Source of the DNA: Massilia sp. Leaf139
Lineage (GTDB): Bacteria > Pseudomonadota > Gammaproteobacteria > Burkholderiales > Burkholderiaceae_D
Assembly: GCF_001424165.1 (NCBI RefSeq)
Contig: NZ_LMOJ01000025.1
Location: forward strand, 62,001 to 126,000
Reading direction: 5' to 3'
Length of the DNA stretch: 64,000 nt
The notes under the pieces were generated by a model that saw only the letters and a program-made list of their open reading frames with translations, made no database searches and had not been told where the DNA came from. Shown here in pieces: positions 9,029-17,046 of the stretch (position 1 is its first letter; the number at the start of each line of letters is the position of its first letter). The translations under genes and the position numbers were made by a program.

Positions 9029-10071
9029 TCCGGGGTATCCGCGTGGTGGGTCGCCTGCACGCCGTTCTGCGGGTTGGCGACGATTTTCTTCAGGATCGAC
9101 AGTACCGAGACGATCGATTTTTCGAGGCGCATCATGCGTTCGTCGAGCACTTCGGCGCTGGCGCGGCGTTCCGGCATGCCGCCCATGCCGTCGGCGAGGA
9201 GCTGTCCATCCAGACCTGCGCCGATGCCGGCGGCCGGGGTGCCCATCACTTCGGGCAGCTGGAACTCTTCGCTGAGGTCGGCGATCACGGTCTGGATGTG
9301 GCCCTCGTTGAACTCGTGCAGTTCTTCCAGGTAGCCCATCAGCAGCACGCGGTCGAGCAGGGTATTGGTCTTGCGCGGGATTCCGCCGGTGTAGGCGTAG
9401 ATGGCGGCGTGGGCGCCGTCGTCGAACGCCGGGTCGCCGTTCCAGCCGACCGTGTGCAGGCGGTGCTCGATGTAGGCGCGCGTTTCCGGCGCATCCATCG
9501 GGCCCAGGTGGTAGCTGGCGATGACGCGCTGGCGCAGTTGCTGCATGCTCGGGCTGTGCAGGGTGCCGCGGAACTCGGGCTGGCCGAGCAGGAAGGTCTG
9601 CAGCAGCGACTTGTCGTCGGTCTGGAAGTTCGACAGCATGCGCAGTTCCTCGACCGTCTTCGGGTTCAGGTTCTGCGCCTCGTCGATGACGAGCAGGGCG
9701 CGCTTGCCCTGGCGGTCGACCGTATGCAGGAACTGTTCGAGGCGGGTGAGCAGGTCGGTCTTGCTGGCGCCCTCGTACGGCAGGCCGAAGGCCGAGACCA
9801 CCATGCGCAGGGTGTCGTCCGGATCGAGGTGGGTGTTGACGATGTGGGCGGCGACGATCTGGTCGGAAGGCAGTTTATTGAACAGGTTGCGTACCAGCGT
9901 CGTCTTGCCGGCACCGACTTCGCCGGTCACGACAATAAAACCTTCTCCCTGCGACAGGCCATATTCGAGATAGGCCATGGCGCGCTTGTGGCCCTTGCTG
10001 CCGAAGAAAAAGTGCGGGTCGGGGCGCAGCTGGAAAGGCTTGGCGGTAAATCCATAATATGCTTCGTACAT
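9025..10071 (-). CDS. XrtA/PEP-CTERM-associated AAA ATPase
   Basis: ExeA/GspA-like AAA ATPase of 348 residues (TIGR03015-type). It starts MYEAYYGFTAKPFQLRPDPH, the signature N-terminus of this family. The Walker A motif is TGEVGAGKTTLVRN near residue 50, Walker B is RALLVIDEAQNLNPKTVEEL near 125, and GGIPRKTNTLLDR near 230 is the sensor region. It probably powers or regulates assembly of the envelope export machinery for exopolysaccharide or PEP-CTERM proteins; the mechanism is not known. It sits between the outer-membrane barrel gene (13 bp gap) and the deacetylase (ATGA overlap). Confidence 0.94.
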   Translation of the reverse strand: MYEAYYGFTAKPFQLRPDPHFFFGSKGHKRAMAYLEYGLSQGEGFIVVTGEVGAGKTTLVRNLFNKLPSDQIVAAHIVNTHLDPDDTLRMVVSAFGLPYEGASKTDLLTRLEQFLHTVDRQGKRALLVIDEAQNLNPKTVEELRMLSNFQTDDKSLLQTFLLGQPEFRGTLHSPSMQQLRQRVIASYHLGPMDAPETRAYIEHRLHTVGWNGDPAFDDGAHAAIYAYTGGIPRKTNTLLDRVLLMGYLEELHEFNEGHIQTVIADLSEEFQLPEVMGTPAAGIGAGLDGQLLADGMGGMPERRASAEVLDERMMRLEKSIVSVLSILKKIVANPQNGVQATHHADTPE

Positions 10072-10084
10072 CGTGTCACTCCGC

Positions 10085-11638
10085 TTAAAGCTGGGCTGAA
10101 AGGGTCGCGCTGACCGCGTTTTCCGTGTAGCGCGAGCCGCCGAACAGGGCGCGGTCGCCGCGCGCGTGGCGCAGTTCGACGACGCCGAGCAGATTGCGGC
10201 TGAAGCGGCGCGTCAGCGACAGGCGCAGGCTCTGCTGGTCTTGCTCGATACTGGTGGTGAGCGAGCGGTCGCGCGTTGCCAGCAGCGTCGCCGAGGCACT
10301 CGACAGTGCGTTCAGGCGGTAGCTGTGCGAGGCGCTCAGGCCGAACTGGCGCACATTGTCGTTGAGCGCGAACAGCTGGCTGCCGAGCAGGCCGCTGTCG
10401 GCTTCGCCCGAAGACAGCGCGAGCCGCTCGGTGGCAAAGGCCGACACGACCGAGCTGTGGGCGCGCATGTTGAAGGCGAACGAGGCCTGCGCCTGCTTCT
10501 GGCGGAAGTAGCGGTTGGTCAGGTAGTTCACCTCGTCCGCTAGGCTCGACGGCAAGCCAGTGGCGCGCAGGTAGGCTTCGATCGCCTGGCGCCGCGCGAA
10601 CGGATCGGGAATCGTCACGGCGAACAGCGAATCGAGCAGCGAGGCCGTGTCGACCGCCTGCGGCAGCGCGAACTGCTGGCGCGTGGTCGTCACCGAATCG
10701 GCATACCCCAGGCGCCAGACCGTGTGGCGGCTGCGGTGCGAGGCTGCCAGCGAGCCGGTATTGCCCAGGTAGTGGCGCCCGGCGCTGAGCTCGACCGAGG
10801 TACGCTGCGACGGATTCCAGCCGAAGCCGGCCGACCAGCTGGCGCCGGACGTGCGTCCGCCCAGTGCCTGGTAGTCGTAGCGGTCGTAGCCGGCGCTGGC
10901 GGTCAGGCGCAGCGTGCGGTGCACGCGGTAGCTCAGGCCCAGCAGCGCGTTTTCCGACGAGGTGTCGCCGAACTCGTCGGTCGTCACGTCCTGGCGCGCA
11001 TAGCGCAGGTTCCAGCCGATGTCGCGCCAGGCGCGGCCGCTGCCGAGGTCGAAGATCACGCCGTCGGCGCTGCTGTTGCCGAACACCGAATTGTCGGTCT
11101 TGGTGCTGTCGTGGGTATAGCGCAGCGTCGCCGCGGCGAAGTTGCCGAAGCGCCGCGTCAGGTAGGGGCTGATGCGCCAGGTCGAGACGTCGGTGGTGTT
11201 CTCGTCGCTGAAGCCGTTGGCGCTGCGCGGGCCGAAGGCCGACACCGCGCGCGAACCGGCGCTGGCGAAGGCGTCGACATACAGCAGCTCGTCGACCACC
11301 TTGAGGCGGCCGTTGGCGTCGTACTGGCTGTTGTTGCTGCGCGTGCCGATGGGTTCGCCGCCGCTGTACTTGTAGAACGAGGCACGCGCGCGGGCGCTCA
11401 GCTGCACGCGCGAATTCTGGCCGAGCACGGTAATGCCCGGCGTCGCTTCGGTGACCCACTCGGCCTGCTTGTTGGCGTCGCTCTGGAGGGCGACGTTATC
11501 GGTATAGGTTTCGGTCAGCGACAGCGAAGGCGTGACTTTCCACTGGGCCTGAGCCGGCAACGCCACCATCAGCAAGGCTGCCAGCGGCGCCAGCCGCGGC
11601 AGGCGTGCCGTGTTGCGCTTAGCCGTAGTGATAGTCAT
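10085..11638 (-). CDS. XrtA-system outer-membrane beta-barrel protein
   Basis: Outer-membrane barrel of 517 residues (TIGR03016-type), probably part of the path that carries exopolysaccharide across the outer membrane. The start at 11638 (MTITTAKRNTARL) gives a good signal peptide with cleavage after LPAQAQ; it overlaps the kinase gene by 20 bp. A longer start at 11692 would put a charged extension before the signal peptide. The rest shows alternating hydrophobic/polar strands with aromatic girdles, for example LTETYTDNVAL and FAAATLRYTHDST, and it ends in RYTENAVSATLSAQL, a typical barrel-closing strand. The exact role is unproven in any system I know of. Confidence 0.88.
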   Translation of the reverse strand: MTITTAKRNTARLPRLAPLAALLMVALPAQAQWKVTPSLSLTETYTDNVALQSDANKQAEWVTEATPGITVLGQNSRVQLSARARASFYKYSGGEPIGTRSNNSQYDANGRLKVVDELLYVDAFASAGSRAVSAFGPRSANGFSDENTTDVSTWRISPYLTRRFGNFAAATLRYTHDSTKTDNSVFGNSSADGVIFDLGSGRAWRDIGWNLRYARQDVTTDEFGDTSSENALLGLSYRVHRTLRLTASAGYDRYDYQALGGRTSGASWSAGFGWNPSQRTSVELSAGRHYLGNTGSLAASHRSRHTVWRLGYADSVTTTRQQFALPQAVDTASLLDSLFAVTIPDPFARRQAIEAYLRATGLPSSLADEVNYLTNRYFRQKQAQASFAFNMRAHSSVVSAFATERLALSSGEADSGLLGSQLFALNDNVRQFGLSASHSYRLNALSSASATLLATRDRSLTTSIEQDQQSLRLSLTRRFSRNLLGVVELRHARGDRALFGGSRYTENAVSATLSAQL

Positions 11639-12671
11639 ACGTCTCTTCGATCCCCGGGATGTCCCGCGCCTTGTTATAGATGAGGTTGACATTGCTGCAG
11701 CCTTCCAGCTGGCGCAGCGCTTCCTTGACGGCGTGCTGGGTCGTGCCCTGGGCCTCGACCACCATCACGATCTGGCCCATGTGACCGGCCAGCACGCGCG
11801 ATTCGCTCGTCAGCAGCAGCGGCGGCGAATCGAAGATGATGATGCGGTCGGGATAGCGGTGCGCGATCTCGTTGACCAGGTTGCTCATCGTCGAGCTGGC
11901 CAGCAGTTCGGTCGCGCGCGGCGTGCTGGTGCCGGCCGGCAGGATGCTAAGGGTGTCGACATTCGTGCGCAGCATCACGTCCGACAGGTCGAGCTTGTCG
12001 TCGACGAGGATGTCCATCAGGCCGCGCTGGGCCGGCAGGCCGAGCGTGCGCAGCACCGACGGACGGGCGACGTCGGCGTCGACCAGCAGCACCGTGTGGT
12101 CGAGTTCCATGGCGATGCTCATGGCCAGGTTGATCGCGCAATACGTCTTGCCTTCGCCCGGCAGCGAGCTGGTGATCATGATCAGGTTGTTCGGGCGGCC
12201 TTGGGTGTTCTCGCTGAAGGCCTGCTTGAGCAGCGGGCGCTTGATGACGCGGAAGTCTTCCAGCAGGCCGGTGCGGCCGCTGGCGGCGGTGACCATGCCG
12301 GCGTCGCGCATGCGCGCCAGGTCGAGGTCGACCTTGCGCACGCCCGGCTTCGGTGCCGTCTTGCGCGGCGTAGCGACGCCTGGCGTAGCGACGCGCGGCG
12401 TGGCGACGCCAGGTGCTTCGGTGCGGGGCAGCTCGGCGCGCGCTGCCGCTGCTGCGGCGGCGACGCTCGGGGCGGCCGGGGCAGCGGCGGGCGCAGTGAC
12501 GGCCGGCGCTTCCGCGCGTGCGGCCGGTGCCGCGGGCGCGCTGTGGACGGCGGCGGCCGGCGTCTGCGCTTCGAGGACGATGGCCTGGCCGTCGTGCTCG
12601 ACGACGGCGGGGGGCGGGGCCGCTGCGCGGGTCTGGTCAATGCGGCTTGCCGCTTTTTCGATAATGCTCAC
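11619..12671 (-). CDS. XrtA-associated tyrosine autokinase (CpsD/CapB type)
   Basis: Cytoplasmic BY-kinase of 350 residues that controls chain length together with the adjacent Wzz-like protein. Walker A is ITSSLPGEGKTYCAINLA near residue 170, Walker A' is VLLVDADVARPS near 200, Walker B is IIIFDSPPLLLTS near 275. The C-terminus is Tyr-containing (ETYDYHYG), the expected autophosphorylation tail though short. Residues 30-115 are an Ala/Pro/Thr-rich linker with a VATP repeat encoded by three 15-bp units at 12367-12411. Start is GTG at 12671 with AGGAG six bases upstream. It lies 47 bp after the chain-length gene. Confidence 0.93.
   Translation of the reverse strand: MSIIEKAASRIDQTRAAAPPPAVVEHDGQAIVLEAQTPAAAVHSAPAAPAARAEAPAVTAPAAAPAAPSVAAAAAAARAELPRTEAPGVATPRVATPGVATPRKTAPKPGVRKVDLDLARMRDAGMVTAASGRTGLLEDFRVIKRPLLKQAFSENTQGRPNNLIMITSSLPGEGKTYCAINLAMSIAMELDHTVLLVDADVARPSVLRTLGLPAQRGLMDILVDDKLDLSDVMLRTNVDTLSILPAGTSTPRATELLASSTMSNLVNEIAHRYPDRIIIFDSPPLLLTSESRVLAGHMGQIVMVVEAQGTTQHAVKEALRQLEGCSNVNLIYNKARDIPGIEETYDYHYG
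12367..12411 (-). repeat. Three tandem 15-bp units inside the kinase gene
   Basis: Three near-identical 15-bp units (12367-12381, 12382-12396, 12397-12411), each starting GGCGT and containing GCGACGC on the plus strand. In the kinase reading frame they encode GVATP/RVATP/GVATP in the linker before the catalytic domain. The unit length is a multiple of three, so copy-number change would keep the frame. Confidence 0.85.
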
Positions 12672-12718
12672 GTTCGCTCCTAATATTGTGCGTTACGGCG
12701 TCAGGCGCTTTAGCCTGC

Positions 12719-14230
12719 TCAAGCGCTGGCGCGCGCCAGCATGGTGGCCATCCCCACGGCATAGGCGCCGATCAGCACCAGCACGGCGGCGCCGACGCCG
12801 ACCAGGCGGCGTTTGCGCAGCACTTTCTGGCCGTCCGTCCAGTGCATGTTGATCGAACCCAGCACCGGGAAACCGGTCACGTCGCGCAGCGTCGCATGGC
12901 TGAGGAAGGTCGGGCGCACCTGGCTCATCAGGAAGGCGCCGATCAAGCCTGCGGCCAGGGCCAGCGCGAACACGCCGGAGAACAGGGCCAGGCGGTTCGG
13001 GCCACTCGGCTTGGTGGCGGCCAGCGGCGGCTCGATCACGCGGAAGGACAACATGTCGGTGGCCGAGGTCAGGTCGCCCGACAGCTTGGCCTGCTCGCGG
13101 CGCTGCAGCAGTTGCTGGTAGTTTTCGCGGTTGACCGTGTAGTCGCGGTTCAGCTGCACCAGCTGGGCCTCGATTTCCGGCGCCGTTGCGCTCTGGCTGC
13201 GCAGGGTCGTCACGCGGGTCTGGTATTCGTTGACGCGGGCGCGCAGGGCGGCAACGCGCGATTCGGCATCCGACAGCGACACGCTCAGCTGCTGCATCAT
13301 CGGGCTGGCGGCGGCGTTCGGATCCGGACGGCCCTTCTTCATCTCTTCCTTCTTTTGCGCCTGCAGCTGGCCGACCAGACGGCGCGTGGCGATGATGTCC
13401 GGGTGTTCCTCGGTGTATTGCAGGCGCAGGTTGTCGAGGTTTTTCTGGGCGGCGGCGATGCGGCTTTCCAGTTCCGGGTCGACCATGCCGCCGCCTTCCT
13501 TGCCGCCGCCGGTCATGCGGCGACGGATGGCGTTGCGCGACTGTTCCGCTTCGGCCAGCTCCAGGCGCGCCTGGCTCAGCGCGTCGGTGGCGGAGGCCAC
13601 GCGGGCGCTCCAGTCGCCGCCTTCGCGCGGCAGCAAGCCCATGTTCTTGATCTTGAATTCCTTCAGCGCATTCTCGGCCGCGGCCAGCTTCTCTTCATAG
13701 CTCTTGATCTGGTCGTCGATGAACTGCACCGCCTTGTCGGAATCCTGCTTCTTGCCGCCGAAGCTGCCTTCCACGAAGATCGTCAGCAGCGACTGCACGA
13801 CGTCCTTGCCCAGCTTGGCATCGGTCGAGGTATAGCTGATGGTGTAGATGTCGTCGCGCTCGGTGCCGGCGATCTTGATCTTCTTCATCAGATCTTCGAC
13901 CATCTTTTCCTTCTCGGCGCTGTTGGTCGCCTTGACGTCGAGGTCGGTGTCGCGCATGACGCGTTCGACGTTCGGACGGCTGATCAGGGTCTGGCGCATG
14001 AACATCACCTGCTGATCCAGGTTGGGCAGGGTGGTCATGCCCGACAGCAGGGGTTTCAGGATGCTCTGGGTGTCGACATACACCCGGGCCGAGGTTTCAT
14101 AGGTGTTCGGCAAGCGCAGCACGATGGCCCAGCCGATCAGTGCCACCAGCCAGGCGATGGTGACCGCATGCCAGCGGTATTTACCAAGGGCCTTGAGGAA
14201 ATTCAGGATTAGGGCTTGTATTTCTGCCAT
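12719..14230 (-). CDS. XrtA-system polysaccharide chain-length determinant
   Basis: Wzz/GumC-like inner-membrane co-polymerase of 503 residues (TIGR03007-type). The start at 14230 (MAEIQALILNFLKALGKYR) puts the first transmembrane helix at about residues 20-40; an upstream in-frame start at 14278 would add 16 residues without support. A periplasmic part of about 370 residues includes long coiled coils (AAAENALKEFKIKN, AEAEQSRNAIRRR), then a second membrane helix near 430 (ALFSGVFALALAAGLIGAFL) and a third near the C-terminus. It lacks a kinase domain, which is supplied by the next gene. It is the first gene of the minus-strand operon. Confidence 0.94.
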   Translation of the reverse strand: MAEIQALILNFLKALGKYRWHAVTIAWLVALIGWAIVLRLPNTYETSARVYVDTQSILKPLLSGMTTLPNLDQQVMFMRQTLISRPNVERVMRDTDLDVKATNSAEKEKMVEDLMKKIKIAGTERDDIYTISYTSTDAKLGKDVVQSLLTIFVEGSFGGKKQDSDKAVQFIDDQIKSYEEKLAAAENALKEFKIKNMGLLPREGGDWSARVASATDALSQARLELAEAEQSRNAIRRRMTGGGKEGGGMVDPELESRIAAAQKNLDNLRLQYTEEHPDIIATRRLVGQLQAQKKEEMKKGRPDPNAAASPMMQQLSVSLSDAESRVAALRARVNEYQTRVTTLRSQSATAPEIEAQLVQLNRDYTVNRENYQQLLQRREQAKLSGDLTSATDMLSFRVIEPPLAATKPSGPNRLALFSGVFALALAAGLIGAFLMSQVRPTFLSHATLRDVTGFPVLGSINMHWTDGQKVLRKRRLVGVGAAVLVLIGAYAVGMATMLARASA

Positions 14231-14313
14231 CTCGTCAGTCTCGCCATGAACGCCCGGCGCTCGGCCAGGCGGGAACAATCACAAAAGAACACGCATCATC
14301 GCTTGTAGTTTGT

Positions 14314-14327
14314 GCAATTGCAATTGC
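14314..14327. promoter_or_regulatory. 14-bp perfect palindrome upstream of eps operon
   Basis: GCAATTGCAATTGC is its own reverse complement. It lies 84 bp upstream of the chain-length gene start and downstream of the candidate promoter, a position suited to a repressor operator. The binding protein is unknown. Confidence 0.4.
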
Positions 14328-14371
14328 GTGTCGGAAAATTGTGGTAATAAAGGCGCCGGTTAGCACCCGTT

Positions 14372-14400
14372 ACAACACAAATGCCGGCATGCAATGTCAA
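14372..14400 (-). promoter_or_regulatory. Possible sigma-70 promoter of the eps operon
   Basis: Reading the minus strand, a perfect -35 hexamer TTGACA (14400-14395) is followed after 17 bp by TGTTGT (14377-14372), a poor -10. It lies about 140 bp upstream of the chain-length gene within the 387-bp gap 14231-14617. The spacer contains the palindrome ATGCCGGCAT (14381-14390). Only the -35 is strong, so this is a weak call. Confidence 0.35.
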
Positions 14401-14530
14401 ATTCCGCTGCCGCCCATCCCTTTCAGCGTTATTATTGCCGCCGGACAAGCTAAAACAGTGAAAATGTTGCACTTCATCAAGCATGAGGTGGGGAGCAAAT
14501 CACTGTCGCCAGAGAAGTCCGACAGTAGCT

Positions 14531-14560
14531 TTGCGTAACATCAAGCTGTTGTATTGTAAT
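14531..14560 (+). promoter_or_regulatory. Possible promoter of the trypsin-like protease gene
   Basis: TTGCGT (14531-14536) and TGTAAT (14555-14560) are separated by 18 bp, matching sigma-70 hexamers at 4/6 and 5/6. An AAAGAGG ribosome-binding-like sequence follows at about 14571-14577. The site faces the plus-strand protease gene, so the 14231-14617 gap is a divergent promoter region. Confidence 0.4.
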
Positions 14561-14617
14561 GTTTAATTTGCAAAGAGGCCTGCACGATTGATTCCTATTC
14601 GAAATAGTGAATGCCAC

Positions 14618-15400
14618 ATGATCAAGTGGCCACGACGACGCCGCGCGCTTGCCGCCGGCCTCGCATTGGCGGCCCTGGCAGTTGCCCTGCCGGCACGCGC
14701 CGATGGCCTGGTGCGCACCATCGCCGCCATCAAACCGGCCATTGTCGGCGTCGGCAGTTTCCTCAAGACACGCAGCCCCTCCGTGATGTTCTCGGGTACG
14801 GGCTTTGCCGTGGGCGACGGCCTGAGCATTATTACCAACGCCCATGTCGTGCCGATGACACTCGATACCGAGAAGATGGAAACGCTGGGCGTGGTGGTCG
14901 GCGCTGGCCAGGATTTCCGTTTCCGCGCGGCGCGCCTGGTGGCGCTCGACCGCGCCCACGATCTCGCCCACCTGCGCCTGATCGACGGCCCGCCGCTGCC
15001 GGCGCTGGCCATCGGCGATTCGAACGGCGCCGCCGAAGGGCAGGCGCTGGCGTTTACGGGCTTTCCGCTCGGGATGGTGCTGGGCCTGAACCACGTCACC
15101 CACCGCGCCACGCTGTCGGCGATCACGCCGATCGTGATGCCGTCGATCAGTTCGCGCCGCCTGGACGCACGCGCGATCACCCAATTGCAGCGCGATCCCA
15201 TGAAAATCTTCCAGCTCGACGGTACGGCCTATCCCGGCAACAGCGGTAGCCCGGTGGTCGACGTCGAGAGCGGCGCCGTGCTGGGGGTCATCAATATGGT
15301 ATTCGTCAAAGGGCTGAAGGAAACGGCGATCACCAGTCCCAGCGGAATCTCGTATGCGATCCCCGCCCGGTATGTGCAGGAACTGTTGCAGCAAAAGTGA
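14618..15400 (+). CDS. Secreted trypsin-like serine protease (S1/DegP type)
   Basis: Periplasmic chymotrypsin-fold serine protease of 260 residues without a PDZ domain. MIKWPRRRRALAAG plus a hydrophobic core ending PARADG is a good signal peptide. The catalytic triad is visible: His76 in ITNAHVVP, Asp115 in DRAHDLAHL and Ser209 in YPGNSGSPVVD. A TTG start at 14588, nine bases after AAAGAGG, would extend the N-terminus by ten residues and cannot be excluded. The gene lies between the divergent eps operon and the export lipoprotein gene, so a role in envelope quality control or maturation of the exopolysaccharide machinery is inferred, not shown. Confidence 0.9.
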   Translation: MIKWPRRRRALAAGLALAALAVALPARADGLVRTIAAIKPAIVGVGSFLKTRSPSVMFSGTGFAVGDGLSIITNAHVVPMTLDTEKMETLGVVVGAGQDFRFRAARLVALDRAHDLAHLRLIDGPPLPALAIGDSNGAAEGQALAFTGFPLGMVLGLNHVTHRATLSAITPIVMPSISSRRLDARAITQLQRDPMKIFQLDGTAYPGNSGSPVVDVESGAVLGVINMVFVKGLKETAITSPSGISYAIPARYVQELLQQK

Positions 15401-15545
15401 AAAGAAATTATTTCAATCGTGCACGCCTTTCGCGGAAGCATGATTGAGATACAATATTCCCGTTTTGATGGCTAAATAACAATTTTTGATTTGCTATAAC
15501 AACAGCCTGGCACTGCCGGTCGCTGCTGTCATGAAGGGGAATGAC

Positions 15546-16178
15546 GTGAGCAAGATCTCGACGAATCTGACGAAACTGGCCCTGGCCACCGCCTGCGCCC
15601 TGGCCGTTTCCGGCTGCGCGATGTGGAACAAGCCGCCGGCGCCTTCGGCCGCCGCCATGGCCGGCGCCGCGCCTGCCGATTACCTGATCGGGCCTGGCGA
15701 CTCCGTCAACATCATCGTCTGGCGCAATCCCGAGGTGTCGATGTCGGTGCCGGTGCGTCCGGACGGCAAGATCACGACTCCGCTGGTCGAAGACCTGCCG
15801 GCCGCGGGTAAAACCTCGACCGAACTGGCACGCGACATCGAAAAGGCCCTGGCCAAGTTCATCCAGCAGCCCGTCGTCACCGTTGTCGTGACCGGCTTCG
15901 TCGGCAATTACGGCGACCAGATCCGCGTGATCGGCCAGGCCGCCAAGCCGCAAGCGCTGGCCTACCGCCGCGACATGTCGCTGATGGACGTGCTGATCGC
16001 CGTCGGCGGTGTCACCGAATTCGCCTCGGGCAACCGCGCCAGCGTCATCCGCAACGTCGGCGGCAAGCAGGAAAAACTGAACGTGCGCCTGGACGACCTG
16101 ATCAAGGACGGCGACATTTCGGCCAACATGCCGATGCGCCCGGGCGACATCCTGGTGATCCCGGAAAGCTTCTTCTAA
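15546..16178 (+). CDS. XrtA-system polysaccharide export lipoprotein (Wza-like)
   Basis: Outer-membrane exopolysaccharide export protein of 210 residues (TIGR03027-type). GTG at 15546 is chosen as start because AAGGGGA lies five bases upstream; an ATG at 15531 is the alternative. The lipobox LAVSGC follows the signal peptide. The poly_export domain is evident in DYLIGPGDSVNIIVWRNPEV near residue 40 and PVRPDGKITTPLVEDLPAAG near 65; SLBB-type segments (IRVIGQAAKPQALAYR, MPMRPGDILVIPESFF) follow. It works with the chain-length protein and barrel to export the polymer. It is divergent from the main operon and ends at a strong terminator. Confidence 0.94.
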   Translation: MSKISTNLTKLALATACALAVSGCAMWNKPPAPSAAAMAGAAPADYLIGPGDSVNIIVWRNPEVSMSVPVRPDGKITTPLVEDLPAAGKTSTELARDIEKALAKFIQQPVVTVVVTGFVGNYGDQIRVIGQAAKPQALAYRRDMSLMDVLIAVGGVTEFASGNRASVIRNVGGKQEKLNVRLDDLIKDGDISANMPMRPGDILVIPESFF

Positions 16179-16205
16179 GCGAATTTGACTGTCGGTTTTT
16201 CTTAC

Positions 16206-16233
16206 AGCGGCGCCTGCGGGCGCCGTCGCTTTT
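16206..16233 (+). terminator. Rho-independent terminator after export gene
   Basis: GGCGCC-TGCG-GGCGCC stem-loop with flanking AGC/GCT pairing followed by TTTT, 28 bp after the export gene stop. It separates that gene from the next transcription unit. Confidence 0.8.
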
Positions 16234-16302
16234 GGGACTTCCAACTGACAGTGCAGGGCTAAGTGCTTGATTCGTTGTTGCATTTAGTCAACGAATGATT
16301 CT

Positions 16303-16318
16303 TGGTATGAATTTTGCT
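16303..16318 (+). promoter_or_regulatory. Sigma-54 (RpoN)-type promoter
   Basis: TGGTATGAATTTTGCT fits the -24/-12 consensus TGGCACG-N4-TTGCW with two mismatches and exact spacing. It lies 66 bp before the favoured start of the Tat-type protein gene. An inverted repeat ATTCGTTG-N11-CAACGAAT (16270-16296) and a GCATTTAGT block (16280-16288) lie just upstream. Confidence 0.6.
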
Positions 16319-16383
16319 ATGCTAGTAAAAGCCCCGATGCCTGTATGGGTGTGGCATACTTTCTAGACTCAGGAAACATGTTT

Positions 16384-17013
16384 ATGGATCAAGAACAAAA
16401 CCCTCCCCAGTCATCCGACACCCAGGCCACGCCTCTTCCTCCTCTTGACGCGAAGGGTTTGGCGCGGCGCCGCTTCACCCGTGCCGGCGCCGGCGCGACC
16501 GGTGTTATCCTGACGCTGCAGAGCCAGCCGGCAATGGCGACCTACGGCAAATGCGTGTCGCCGTCCGGTTTTACGTCGCTGTCGATGGGAACGAGCCTGA
16601 ATCCGCTGCGCTCCTGCCTCAGCAATGAAGATCCGCAATACTGGGAAAATAACCGCACCCGCTGGAACTCGCGGGCATTTGCCAATCCGGACGTCAAGTT
16701 CATCAAGGTATTTAATTGTCCAGGCAGTTACAGCGGCCTGGCCAACATCTCCTTGTACGACGTGCTGGCCCGTGAAAAGCAAAGCGTCAAAAACGCCGAT
16801 CCGAGCGGTATCTCGCGCCTGTGCATCGCCGCCTGGCTGAATGCGCGCGTGACCCAGCAGGGCAACCCGGTGCTGTCGCCGGAACGCGTCGTCGATATCT
16901 GGAACCAGTACGCCGGCAAGGGCTCGTTCACTCCCGGGCCGAAGATGAAGTCCTGGTCGCGCACCACGATTTTCGACTACCTGCGCACGACCTTCCGTAC
17001 CAACGGCTACTAG
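16384..17013 (+). CDS. Tat-type secreted protein of unknown function
   Basis: Protein of 209 residues not recognised as a characterised family. The start at 16384 (MDQEQNPPQSSDTQ) is preferred: AGGAAA lies about eight bases upstream; ATGs at 16378 and 16345 are alternatives. After a Pro/Ser-rich leader, RRRFTRAGAGATGVILTL (residues 28-45) resembles a twin-arginine signal, with possible cleavage near QPAMA. The mature part has four spaced cysteines (GKCVS, RSCLS, FNCPGS, RLCIA), is rich in Asn/Arg/Trp, and ends FRTNGY. It is followed after 33 bp by PqqD-like, HprK-like and nucleotidyltransferase genes, so it may be the protein they modify; that is inference. Confidence 0.8.
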   Translation: MDQEQNPPQSSDTQATPLPPLDAKGLARRRFTRAGAGATGVILTLQSQPAMATYGKCVSPSGFTSLSMGTSLNPLRSCLSNEDPQYWENNRTRWNSRAFANPDVKFIKVFNCPGSYSGLANISLYDVLAREKQSVKNADPSGISRLCIAAWLNARVTQQGNPVLSPERVVDIWNQYAGKGSFTPGPKMKSWSRTTIFDYLRTTFRTNGY

Positions 17014-17046
17014 TTCCGCTTCCGCTTCCGCTTCTGATCTGACCGC

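Noticed and set aside
14312..14327. Minus-strand sigma-54-like sequence before the eps operon
   Set aside because: The spacer is one base short and the -24 part has mismatches; better explained by the palindrome there.
14341..14538. Plus-strand open frame of 65 codons in the eps promoter region
   Set aside because: No ribosome site and it covers the probable divergent regulatory region; composition is not coding-like.
15508..15525. Sigma-54-like TGGCAC sequence before the export lipoprotein gene
   Set aside because: The -12 element is wrong (GTCGC where TTGCW is needed) and the GC is one base too far from GG.
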